Below, in pieces: positions 1-6,008 of a stretch of DNA of 10,987 nt (position 1 is its first letter; each line of letters starts with the position of its first letter). The stretch comes from Candidatus Rifleibacteriota bacterium. GTDB lineage: Bacteria; Vulcanimicrobiota; Xenobia; Xenobiales; Xenobiaceae. Where the stretch lies: contig CAAGRW010000174.1 in the NCBI GenBank assembly GCA_900772775.1, forward strand, positions 1 through 10,987, given 5' to 3'. The position numbers and the translations under genes are program-made. A model generated the notes under the pieces. It was not told the DNA's origin. It ran no database searches and saw only the letters and a list, made by a program, of their open reading frames with translations.

Positions 1-38
1 CCAAGCTTTGGGCCAACTATGTAGCAACCAAGGCTTGG
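1..38. repeat. Inverted repeat at left edge, downstream of dnaB
   Basis: Positions 1-11 (CCAAGCTTTGG) and 28-38 (CCAAGGCTTGG) are complementary with a 16-nt loop. As plus-strand RNA the stem is continuous with one U.G pair. As minus-strand RNA it has one C.A mismatch. It could be a terminator downstream of dnaB, whose T-run would lie outside the window, or the end of a gene to the left. No T-run is visible on the plus side. The rest of 39-96 shows no gene or clear site. Confidence 0.35.
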
Positions 39-96
39 CTATCTAGTTTATTTAGGCAAATAATACAAACAGCGTTCGCGGACTATGTTAGCTAAG

Positions 97-1635
97 TTAA
101 ATGGGGACATCTCCAGGATATAAATCTAAACCAGAATCAGTTTCACTCTGTCCATTATTACCATTGTTGCTTTGACTTGACGAAGCGCGATTGGGCACGG
201 ATATAGTAAAACCATTATTGGGGCCAAAAGATACTGTTTGTTTACCGCCGATGTTAGAGGAAGTATAAGTTTCCGAGGAGACATTCTCGTCTTTATTATA
301 GAAACCGCCGTATTGCTTGATAAATTTCAGCTTCAAATTGCCAATAGGGCCGTTGCGATGCTTAGCCACAATAATTTCGGCAATATTTAATTCTGTACTT
401 TGTTTATTGTAATATTCGTCACGTTACAGAAAAGCCACAAGATCGGCGTCTTGCTCAATGGCGCCAGATTCACGCAAGTCTGAAAGCAAAGGCCTTTTGT
501 CCTGACGGCTTTCTACATTACGACTAAGCTGAGAAAGAGCCACAATAGGTACATTTAATTCTTTAGACAAGCCTTTAAGCTGACGGGAAATTTCGGAAAT
601 TTCAAAGATCCTTTCCGAGCTGCCTCTATTGGTACTGCTGCCTTTAATAAGTTGCAAATAGTCAATAATAACTAAATCGACGCCGCTGCGTTTTTTCATA
701 CGGCGCAATTTGGCTTTCATATCCAAAATGGTAACGCTGCCGCTGTCATCAATAAATATAGGCGCTTTGCTAAGTTGATCGACAGCTTGAGCCAAAGCTC
801 CCCAATCGTTACTATTTAGCTTGCCACTGCGCAAACTTTGAGCATTAACTTTAGCAACCGAACACATCATACGCTGGCAAAGATCTTCGCGAGGCATTTC
901 TAAAGAGAAAATAGCTACTTTGCCGGGTTTTTCAGCTAAAGCTACATTAACAGCAATAGAAAGGGCAAAAGCCGTTTTACCCATACTGGGACGAGCTCCG
1001 ACAACAATAAGGTTGGCAGGGTGTAATCCGTTGGTAAGCTCATCAAATTCAGTAAATCCGGTAGCTACTCCGGAAACGGTTTTACCTTCTTCGAACCTTT
1101 TATAGGCTTCATCAAAAGTATTTTTTAAAGCATCAGCTATAGGCTCAAGCTCACCTCGAGAGCGCGAGTTCCCCACACCAAAGATAACCTCTTCAGCTTG
1201 ATCGACACGTTGAGGCAATTCAACTTCTTGATCGACAGCTAAGCGGCTAATCGCTTCGCCGGCTCGCAAAAGACGTCTGGAAAGAGCATTGTCGGCCACA
1301 ATCTTGGCATAAGCACTTACGTGAGCGGAACTCCTTACTGCATCAATAATATCGTTGAGGCGGGCTACACCTCCGCAATATTCCAACTTGCCATGCTCAC
1401 GCAAATAGTTACAAACCGTAAGAAGGTCTATTACGCCGGTATTTTCAGCCAAATAGACCATGGCCGCATAAATTTCTTGATAAGCTTTTTGGTAAAAATC
1501 TTCCGGGCCAGTCAAAATTTCCGAAACTTTGTCAAAAGCTTCAGGATCGATTAAACAACTACCCAAACAAGCTTGTTCTGCCTCTTCGTTGTGAGGAGGC
1601 AAAAGCAAACGATCGTCTACAGAAGTTAAGCCCAT
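97..1635 (-). CDS. dnaB: Replicative DNA helicase DnaB, interrupted by one in-frame TAA
   Basis: DnaB is the hexameric ATP-driven helicase that unwinds DNA at the replication fork. The N-terminal domain spans about residues 8-105. The RecA-like helicase domain starts near 185 and shows Walker A GARPSMGKT (213-221), Walker B LVIIDYLQL (321-329) and the ALSQLSR segment (366-372). Codon 404 (424-426) is TAA, between DLVAFL and RDEYYN, where the family normally has Tyr. The same frame then runs on through a conserved region with KHRNGPIG (425-432, carrying the presumed arginine finger R427) to a natural TAA at 97-99. It ends in a Ser/Asn/Gly-rich tail. Without the TAA the protein would be 512 residues; with it, 403 residues lacking the arginine finger. 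The ATG at 1635 follows an AGGGAAGGGA ribosome-binding site. dnaB is normally essential, so a sequencing or assembly error, a recent mutation or readthrough are all open. The identity is certain and the integrity is not. Confidence 0.93.
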
Positions 1636-1658
1636 AAAAAAGTCCCTTCCCTAAATAC

Positions 1659-1686
1659 AAAAACCCGCTTCAAATGCAGAAGCGGG
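1659..1686 (-). terminator. Intrinsic terminator between rplI and dnaB
   Basis: On the minus strand, CCCGCTTC (1686-1679) pairs perfectly with GAAGCGGG (1671-1664) across a 7-nt loop, and five Ts follow at 1663-1659. It lies 38 nt past the rplI stop and ends only 23 nt before the dnaB start. dnaB must therefore be expressed by readthrough or from a promoter inside or upstream of the hairpin; I see no good promoter in the remaining gap. Confidence 0.85.
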
Positions 1687-1724
1687 CCCCTTAAAAGCTG
1701 TAGCTTTTATTTTGTTGCGCCTAC

Positions 1725-2171
1725 TTAAGCTTTTTCTACTTGAATCTTCAAATTGGCTTTTACTTTAGGATGAAGCTTAATCGCTACAGTAAATTCACCC
1801 AATTTACGGATAGGATCATCTAACTTGACCGATTTTTTATCGATAGTTTCATTAAATTGAGCGGCTACGGCTTCAGCTACATCTTGCGCAGTAATGGAAC
1901 CAAAAAGCTTATCCTGAGCTCCACAATTGGCCTTTATAACCAGGGGCTTGACCTGAAGACGTTCAGCCTGAGCCTGAGCAGCTTCTTGCTCACGTTTTTG
2001 CTGAGCTTGGCGATCCTTTTTTTCTTTTTCGGCTGCACGCAAACGACCTTCGGAGGCTACTTCAGCGAAACCGCGAGCCACTAAGAAATTGCGGCCGTAA
2101 CCGTCGGATACGTTGTGCAATTCACCTTTTTTACCAACCTTGGGCACATCTTTAAGTAATATAACCTGCAT
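1725..2171 (-). CDS. rplI: 50S ribosomal protein bL9
   Basis: bL9 is an elongated protein of the large ribosomal subunit that binds 23S rRNA near the L1 stalk. The protein starts MQVILLKDVPKVGKKGE. It carries the family signature around VSDGYGRNFLVARGFA, a long charged Glu/Lys/Gln-rich connecting helix (about residues 42-75), and a C-terminal domain ending in IQVEKA. From the ATG at 2171 it has 148 residues, the usual size. An upstream in-frame ATG at 2186 is rejected as the start because GGAGG, the ribosome-binding site for 2171, lies inside its second and third codons. The gene sits between terminators, one before it (2235-2284) and one after it (1659-1686), so it may be its own transcription unit. 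Confidence 0.96.
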   Translation of the reverse strand: MQVILLKDVPKVGKKGELHNVSDGYGRNFLVARGFAEVASEGRLRAAEKEKKDRQAQQKREQEAAQAQAERLQVKPLVIKANCGAQDKLFGSITAQDVAEAVAAQFNETIDKKSVKLDDPIRKLGEFTVAIKLHPKVKANLKIQVEKA

Positions 2172-2198
2172 TGCGATAACCTCCAATGTCTTTTAGGA

Positions 2199-2228
2199 AT
2201 TTTAAGCCAAACTTCCCGCGCATTTCAC
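2199..2228 (-). promoter_or_regulatory. Candidate promoter for rplI
   Basis: On the minus strand a -35-like GTGAAA (2228-2223) is separated by 18 nt from a -10-like TAAAAT (2204-2199). It lies just after the strong rpsR terminator and about 28 nt upstream of the rplI start. The -35 match is modest. The call rests mainly on rplI needing a promoter here. A 7-bp hairpin (2214-2220 with 2226-2232) overlaps the -35 and spacer. Confidence 0.35.
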
Positions 2229-2234
2229 GGGACT

Positions 2235-2284
2235 AAAAAAGCGGCCCCCCCTAACTACCTTAAACAGATAACAAGGGAGGCCGC
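2235..2284 (-). terminator. Strong intrinsic terminator after rpsR
   Basis: On the minus strand, GCGGCCTCCC (2284-2275) pairs with GGGGGGCCGC (2250-2241), and TTTTTT follows at 2240-2235. The stem extends to about 12 bp. It contains two G.U pairs that work only on the minus-strand RNA (they are C.A on the plus strand), which supports the orientation. It ends the rpsF-ssb-rpsR segment. Confidence 0.9.
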
Positions 2285-2307
2285 CTCTCAATGAGCACTA
2301 ATATCGA

Positions 2308-2541
2308 CTATACGGTGTAAGGCAACAAAGCGATATAACGAGCTCTCTTCACAGCGGAAGTGACCATACGCTGGTGACGGGCGCAAGTGCCAGAAATGCG
2401 ACGGGGCAAAATCTTGCCGCGCTCGCTGGTGTACTTACGCAAAGTAGCAACTTCCTTGTAATCGATTTCTTCAATTTTGTTAGCGCAGAAATGGCAAACC
2501 TTCCTGCGAGGCCTGCGGCCTCGACGCTCTCCACGAGCCAT
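2308..2541 (-). CDS. rpsR: 30S ribosomal protein bS18
   Basis: bS18 binds 16S rRNA in the platform of the small subunit as a partner of bS6. The 77 residues include a basic N-terminus (ARGERRGRRPRRK), the core IDYKEVATLRKYTSERGKI and the typical LPRRISGTCARHQR segment ending in ARYIALLPYTV. Cysteines in CHFC (16-19) and Cys53/His56 in GTCARH look like the zinc-binding (C+) form of bS18; that is inferred from the motif. The ATG at 2541 has a GGAGGT ribosome-binding site 5 nt upstream. Length and sequence are those of a normal functional protein. It is the third gene after rpsF and ssb. Confidence 0.97.
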   Translation of the reverse strand: MARGERRGRRPRRKVCHFCANKIEEIDYKEVATLRKYTSERGKILPRRISGTCARHQRMVTSAVKRARYIALLPYTV

Positions 2542-2598
2542 AGCGAACCTCCGAACTTAAATAGAACCCATACGGGGCTGAGAATATATCAGTAGTGA

Positions 2599-3051
2599 TT
2601 AGAAGGGAATCGAGCTGTCCATATCGCTGCCGCCATCAAAATCATCATCATCCGCACTATCCGCAATGGGATCGGGGACAGCAGAGCGAGAATAAGACTG
2701 GGAACCGCCAACGGCGCCGGTCTGAACATCAGACTTACTTCCCAAAGCCTGGACATCATCAGCTACTACATTTACAAAAGTTCTGTAGGTACCGTCAGGC
2801 TGCTGCTGGCTGTCAATTTGCAATCTTCCTTCTATAGCAACTTGACGCCCTTTGCGCAGATAATTTGCGCAGAAACTGGCCGTATAATCCCAAGTAACGA
2901 TAGGAATAAAATCGGCACTCTTCTCTGCATTTTTACTGCGACGATCGACAGCTACGGTAAAAGTAGTCCTCTGCTTGCCCGAAGTAGTAGTTTTGCTCTC
3001 CGGATCACGGGTGAGACGACCTATAAGGACAACTCTATTGAGCACTGACAT
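2599..3051 (-). CDS. ssb: Single-stranded DNA-binding protein SSB
   Basis: SSB coats single-stranded DNA at the fork and recruits repair and replication proteins through its C-terminal tip. Residues 1-105 form the OB-fold domain. It begins MSVLNRVVLIGRLTRDPE and carries FTVAVDR, the single tryptophan in PIVTWDYTASFCANYLRKG, and VAIEGRLQ. Residues 106-150 are a disordered Gly/Ser/Asp-rich tail that ends in the acidic-hydrophobic tip DMDSSIPF. The length of 150 is normal. The ATG at 3051 is preceded by AGGAGGG with a spacing of about 9 nt. The gene lies between rpsF and rpsR, as in many bacteria, and is probably co-transcribed with them. Confidence 0.97.
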   Translation of the reverse strand: MSVLNRVVLIGRLTRDPESKTTTSGKQRTTFTVAVDRRSKNAEKSADFIPIVTWDYTASFCANYLRKGRQVAIEGRLQIDSQQQPDGTYRTFVNVVADDVQALGSKSDVQTGAVGGSQSYSRSAVPDPIADSADDDDFDGGSDMDSSIPF

Positions 3052-3120
3052 TGTGGACTACCCTCCTAAAACTTTTCTATAAAAATAGCTGAACGGCTTA
3101 AGCCCTCTAAATCTGAAATA

Positions 3121-3405
3121 CTAGGCGACGCTTACTACCATGCAGCGCAACACTTCGTCACTGTTCTTCATAACACGACGAAGCTCATCAGCGACAGCGC
3201 TCTCAGCGTCGAAACGCATGGTCACATAGTAGCCTTCAGCTTTACCATTCACTTCATAAGCGAAACGGCGTTTGCCCCAATTATTAACGTTGACGACCTG
3301 GCCGCCTTCGTTTACTACCTGGTTCTGATATTGTTCAACCTTGGCAGCGACAGTTTCCTCACTGAAATCAGGAGTGAGGATGTAAGTAATTTCGTATTTG
3401 CGCAC
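3121..3405 (-). CDS. rpsF: 30S ribosomal protein bS6
   Basis: bS6 is a small-subunit platform protein that forms a dimer with bS18 on 16S rRNA. The protein (94 residues, normal length) starts MRKYEITYILTPDFSEE. It has the family features NNWGKRRFAYEVNGKAEGYYVTMRF and a C-terminal helix ELRRVMKNSDEVLR. The start is GTG at 3405, chosen because AAGGAGG lies 8 nt upstream and MRKYEI is the usual N-terminus. This GTG sits inside a perfect 7-bp hairpin. It is the first gene of the segment, with a promoter at 3608-3636 and a leader of about 196 nt. Confidence 0.97.
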   Translation of the reverse strand: MRKYEITYILTPDFSEETVAAKVEQYQNQVVNEGGQVVNVNNWGKRRFAYEVNGKAEGYYVTMRFDAESAVADELRRVMKNSDEVLRCMVVSVA

Positions 3406-3413
3406 AGCGCAAA
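3397..3413 (-). promoter_or_regulatory. Perfect hairpin around the rpsF start codon
   Basis: On the minus strand TTTGCGC (3413-3407) and GCGCAAA (3403-3397) form a perfect 7-bp stem with the loop TGT (3406-3404). The GTG start codon occupies 3405-3403, so two of its bases are in the loop and one is in the stem. The AAGGAGG ribosome-binding site ends directly before the stem. The arrangement could modulate initiation; that function is inferred. Confidence 0.6.
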
Positions 3414-3601
3414 CCTCCTTCCTTCGGCCTTTCAGGCCCGCACTTTACGACATCTCCATGCTTACTGCGGCGACGCTCGCTTGCTACTTTTACTCGACTT
3501 TCCCCAACTGGAGAAATCTTTCTTAACGGAGCAAATATACGGGCAGGAAGAGCTTCCTGACTAAAATCAAGCCGGAAGCAACGCTCATACAGAGCTGCAC
3601 G
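3406..3601 (-). ncRNA. rpsF 5' leader with several hairpins (possible r-protein autoregulatory leader)
   Basis: From the predicted transcription start near 3601 to the rpsF GTG the leader is about 196 nt and holds no gene. On the minus strand the visible hairpins are CAGGAA/TTCCTG with a 4-nt loop (3559-3544), TTTCTCC/GGGGAAA with loop AGTT (3516-3499) and GGCCT/AGGCC (3438-3426). The last is followed directly by CCGAAGG and the ribosome-binding site. Many bacteria have an rpsF leader that binds the bS6:bS18 complex and contains a conserved CCG. The CCG next to the last hairpin is suggestive, but I cannot confirm a match to that motif. Confidence 0.45.
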
Positions 3602-3607
3602 GCGGCT

Positions 3608-3636
3608 ATTATAGCAAATTTTTTTGGCCAGCGCAA
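3608..3636 (-). promoter_or_regulatory. Sigma70-type promoter of the rpsF-ssb-rpsR segment
   Basis: On the minus strand TTGCGC (3636-3631) is followed by a 17-nt spacer and a perfect TATAAT (3613-3608). This is the best promoter match in the window. It lies just past the terminator of the upstream membrane-protein gene and reads into rpsF. Transcription should start near 3601. Confidence 0.85.
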
Positions 3637-3653
3637 GGATTTATTAAAAGGAA

Positions 3654-3683
3654 AAGCACTTTGTTTAAATTAACAAAGTGCTT
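3654..3683 (-). terminator. Terminator after the selD-linked membrane-protein gene
   Basis: AAGCACTTTGTT (3654-3665) and AACAAAGTGCTT (3672-3683) form a perfect 12-bp stem with a 6-nt loop. On the minus strand it is followed by an interrupted T-rich stretch (TTCCTTTTA). It lies 22 nt past the stop of the 3706-4794 gene and just upstream of the rpsF promoter, insulating the two units. Confidence 0.85.
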
Positions 3684-3705
3684 ATTTTCCGAATATTTTT
3701 TTTCT

Positions 3706-4794
3706 CTAGGAAAATATAGTGGGCATTTGGAAACGCATCCAATAAAGCAACCAAGTCCAAAAAGCCACACATATAGAGGTCCAGATGGTATTTTTAATAA
3801 TCCAAGTAAGATGTACAGATAATTCGGATTGATCTTCGGAAGTGCGTCTCTTCTCTCGCTCTACTTCTTCACGATATTCGGCATAATACGAAGAGGGACA
3901 CAAATATGTAGAGAAAAGCGTCATTATAAAAGACGCTCCACCTATCCACATGCCGGCTGTTTCGTAAGATAAGTTTTCATTTGGCAAAGCGATAAGAGCA
4001 GCAACCACAAAAACTAAGAATTGGGCTGTACCCTTAGGCATAAAGACATCAAAGCGCGGCCCCAAAATAATGCTGTTCATTACTCTGGTAATCGATTCAG
4101 GCAAAACCGGATTGGGATTTTCGTCCCAAGCCACTGGTTGCTGCTCTTCACCTACAAACTTCAGAAGACAAAGAGGCGGCCTCTCATTACTTTCATTGGG
4201 GCGGCCGGAAACTTGTTTAAAAAATTCGTAATCAATACCAATAAGACGAATTATGCAATTGCGCAATACCCACAATTCAACATTGGCTAGTAAAAGCGAA
4301 CAAAGGAAGAGAAAAACGCCAACAATTAAAATTTTTGAGGGCTGCAATAAAAAAGCCGCAATGGCAAAGAATAAAATAAAAACGCCTATTAATGGCAAGT
4401 CTTTAGGATCTTCGTAGGCTACTTTTACGTGGTTGGTAAAAACTACAATAGCCAAAATAAAAGCTACAGATGCAAATCCCCAGCAAACAAAATCTTCGCG
4501 GAAGAAAGCTTGCGCAAATTCATAAGCTCCGTAAGTGCCTATTACTAAAGCAATAATTAGCAAAGCTATGCGCAAAGGAGCGTAAGGAGCCAGCTTTTGT
4601 TTTACTTCAGGATAAGACTTGCCAAATATTTCCTTTTGCACGGAGGGAGCGGCTTCAAAAAGCTCGTGAAACCAACGTAAGTCGGCCCTTACTTCTATAA
4701 GCCCGGCTTTGCAATTTTTCACTATACGCGGCCAAAGCTTCTTGGAATAGCTTTGCCACACTCTTTCTCTTCCTTTGAAACCACCCTTGGCCAT
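3706..4794 (-). CDS. Multi-pass membrane protein of unknown function, downstream of selD
   Basis: I do not recognise the family. The protein has 362 residues and no signal peptide. A basic, amphipathic N-terminal region (1-70, Lys/Arg/Trp-rich) precedes four hydrophobic segments at about 74-93, 102-120, 133-150 and 154-176. A soluble stretch of about 80 residues follows (177-256, with RPNESNERPP). Three more segments lie at about 257-272, 278-298 and 330-352, with a charged EYREEVEREKRR loop between the last two. This gives about seven membrane spans in the inner membrane. The ATG at 4794 has GGAG 6 nt upstream and lies 21 nt past the selD stop, so co-transcription with selD is likely. It does not look like the YedE-type selenium transporters. 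A role in selenium metabolism is only a guess from position. Confidence 0.85.
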   Translation of the reverse strand: MAKGGFKGRERVWQSYSKKLWPRIVKNCKAGLIEVRADLRWFHELFEAAPSVQKEIFGKSYPEVKQKLAPYAPLRIALLIIALVIGTYGAYEFAQAFFREDFVCWGFASVAFILAIVVFTNHVKVAYEDPKDLPLIGVFILFFAIAAFLLQPSKILIVGVFLFLCSLLLANVELWVLRNCIIRLIGIDYEFFKQVSGRPNESNERPPLCLLKFVGEEQQPVAWDENPNPVLPESITRVMNSIILGPRFDVFMPKGTAQFLVFVVAALIALPNENLSYETAGMWIGGASFIMTLFSTYLCPSSYYAEYREEVEREKRRTSEDQSELSVHLTWIIKNTIWTSICVAFWTWLLYWMRFQMPTIFS

Positions 4795-4815
4795 GGTAAC
4801 TCCGTTATTGTTTTT

Positions 4816-5880
4816 TTATCTTACGCGCAAGAAGACTGAATCGTCAGTTTCTTTTGCTTGCACTCGACCTATTATAGCCGGAGCGCCTAAAAACTCCGGT
4901 AAGAGCTTCATAAGTTCAGTCACTTTTTCCTCTGCTATAGCGATTAAAAGACCGCCGGAAGTTTGTGCATCAGCCATTAAACCAAGTATAGGTTCAGCTA
5001 CTTCGCCTACTACTTGCAAGTAAGGTTTGACATAATTGAAATTGGCTGCCGAACCTCCGGGCACATTGCCTCTGAGATAGGCGCCTAAAGCACCTGGCAA
5101 TAAAGGAACAGCTTCGGCCTCAAATTCAAAAACTGTATGTGAAGCTTTGGCCATTTCCAAACTGTGCCCTAATAATCCGTATCCTGTCACATCAGTACCG
5201 GCTTTAGCTCCCATAGCCACCATAGCTTGAGAGGCTTCCTTATTGAGCATTTCCATAGAACGCATTACCAACTCAAGTTCATCGGGGCTGATGTCTCTGA
5301 ACTTATGGGCAGTGTTTAAAACACCAGTTCCCAGCGGTTTAGTCAAAACTAAAACATCTCCGGGACGGGCTCCATCTTTACGCACCATCTTTTCAGGATC
5401 GATTAAACCGGTCACAGCTAAACCAAATTTAGGTTCCGAATCTTCCACAGTATGGCCGCCGGCCATAACAGCCCCGGCTTCTAATACTTTTTCCAAACCG
5501 CCCTTGAGAATAAGGCTAAGAACATCCACTCCCATAGTTTTCATAGGAAAACAAGCCACATTCATCGCTGTAAAAGGCGTACCGCCCATGGCATAAACAT
5601 CAGAAAGGGCATTGGCAGCAGCAATACGGCCAAAACGCAGCGGATCGTCAACTACAGGAGTAAAAAAGTCTATCGTTTGTACCAAAGCCTGGTGCTCGTT
5701 AAGCTTCACTACCACGGCGTCATCACCGCTACTCTGACCGGCTAGAGCCCTACTATCCAAAGGATAGTTGACTTTTTTAAGCAAATTTTCCAGGTCTTTG
5801 GCCTTAATTTTGGCCGCACAACCAGCGCAAGAGCACATTTGCGTAAGTTTCATTTCTTTTTGTTCAACATTATTTTCCAT
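4816..5880 (-). CDS. selD: Selenide, water dikinase (selenophosphate synthetase) SelD
   Basis: SelD makes selenophosphate from selenide and ATP, the selenium donor for selenocysteine and for selenium-modified tRNA or molybdenum enzymes. Counting from the ATG at 5880 the protein has 354 residues, a usual length. Visible motifs are LTQMCSCAGCAAK with the catalytic position occupied by Cys21 (not selenocysteine) and Lys24, SSGDDAVV (metal/ATP binding), TIDFFTPVVDDP, the Gly-rich AGGHTVED, DVTGYGLLGH and ADAQTSGGLL. A GTG at 5889 is also in frame. ATG 5880 is preferred because AAGGTG lies 8 nt upstream of it but abuts the GTG. Two further cysteines (16 and 18) flank the active site. No selA, selB or selenocysteine tRNA is seen in this window. 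The gene is followed by the membrane-protein gene. Confidence 0.95.
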   Translation of the reverse strand: MENNVEQKEMKLTQMCSCAGCAAKIKAKDLENLLKKVNYPLDSRALAGQSSGDDAVVVKLNEHQALVQTIDFFTPVVDDPLRFGRIAAANALSDVYAMGGTPFTAMNVACFPMKTMGVDVLSLILKGGLEKVLEAGAVMAGGHTVEDSEPKFGLAVTGLIDPEKMVRKDGARPGDVLVLTKPLGTGVLNTAHKFRDISPDELELVMRSMEMLNKEASQAMVAMGAKAGTDVTGYGLLGHSLEMAKASHTVFEFEAEAVPLLPGALGAYLRGNVPGGSAANFNYVKPYLQVVGEVAEPILGLMADAQTSGGLLIAIAEEKVTELMKLLPEFLGAPAIIGRVQAKETDDSVFLRVR

Positions 5881-5979
5881 AACAGCCACACCTTTTTATA
5901 CGTTATATAACTACATATATAGCGACAATGCTGTTTGCCGAAACTTACACTTTTACCTACCTAACACCTGAGCCATTGA

Positions 5980-6008
5980 ATTATACGCGATTTGCCAAGA
6001 TGCTGCGA
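5980..6008 (-). promoter_or_regulatory. Possible selD promoter
   Basis: A perfect TATAAT occurs on the minus strand at 5985-5980, about 100 nt upstream of selD and just past the porin stop. The hexamer 17 nt upstream (TCGCAG) is a poor -35 and overlaps the end of the porin gene. A second AT-rich patch at about 5890-5922 also contains TATA-like words, so the true start could be nearer the gene. I see no terminator between porin and selD. Confidence 0.35.

Noticed and set aside
97..369. A separate 90-residue gene starting at GTG 369
   Set aside because: It is in the same frame as dnaB and encodes the conserved helicase C-terminus starting mid-motif (VAKHRNGPIG), with no ribosome-binding site; it is the rest of dnaB.
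424..426. Reassigned stop codon or selenocysteine insertion in dnaB
   Set aside because: The codon is TAA, not TGA, and TAA is used as the normal stop of several genes here, so neither selenocysteine nor a changed genetic code explains it.
2172..2186. Upstream ATG start of rplI (MEVIAMQV...)
   Set aside because: The ribosome-binding site GGAGG lies within these codons, and bL9 normally begins MQVILL.
3331..3564. Plus-strand reading frame antisense to the rpsF start and leader
   Set aside because: It covers the rpsF 5' end and leader hairpins on the opposite strand and shows no ribosome-binding site or known features.
5243..5596. Plus-strand reading frame of 117 codons inside selD
   Set aside because: It is antisense to conserved SelD motifs and has low-complexity Ser/Thr/Pro composition typical of shadow frames.
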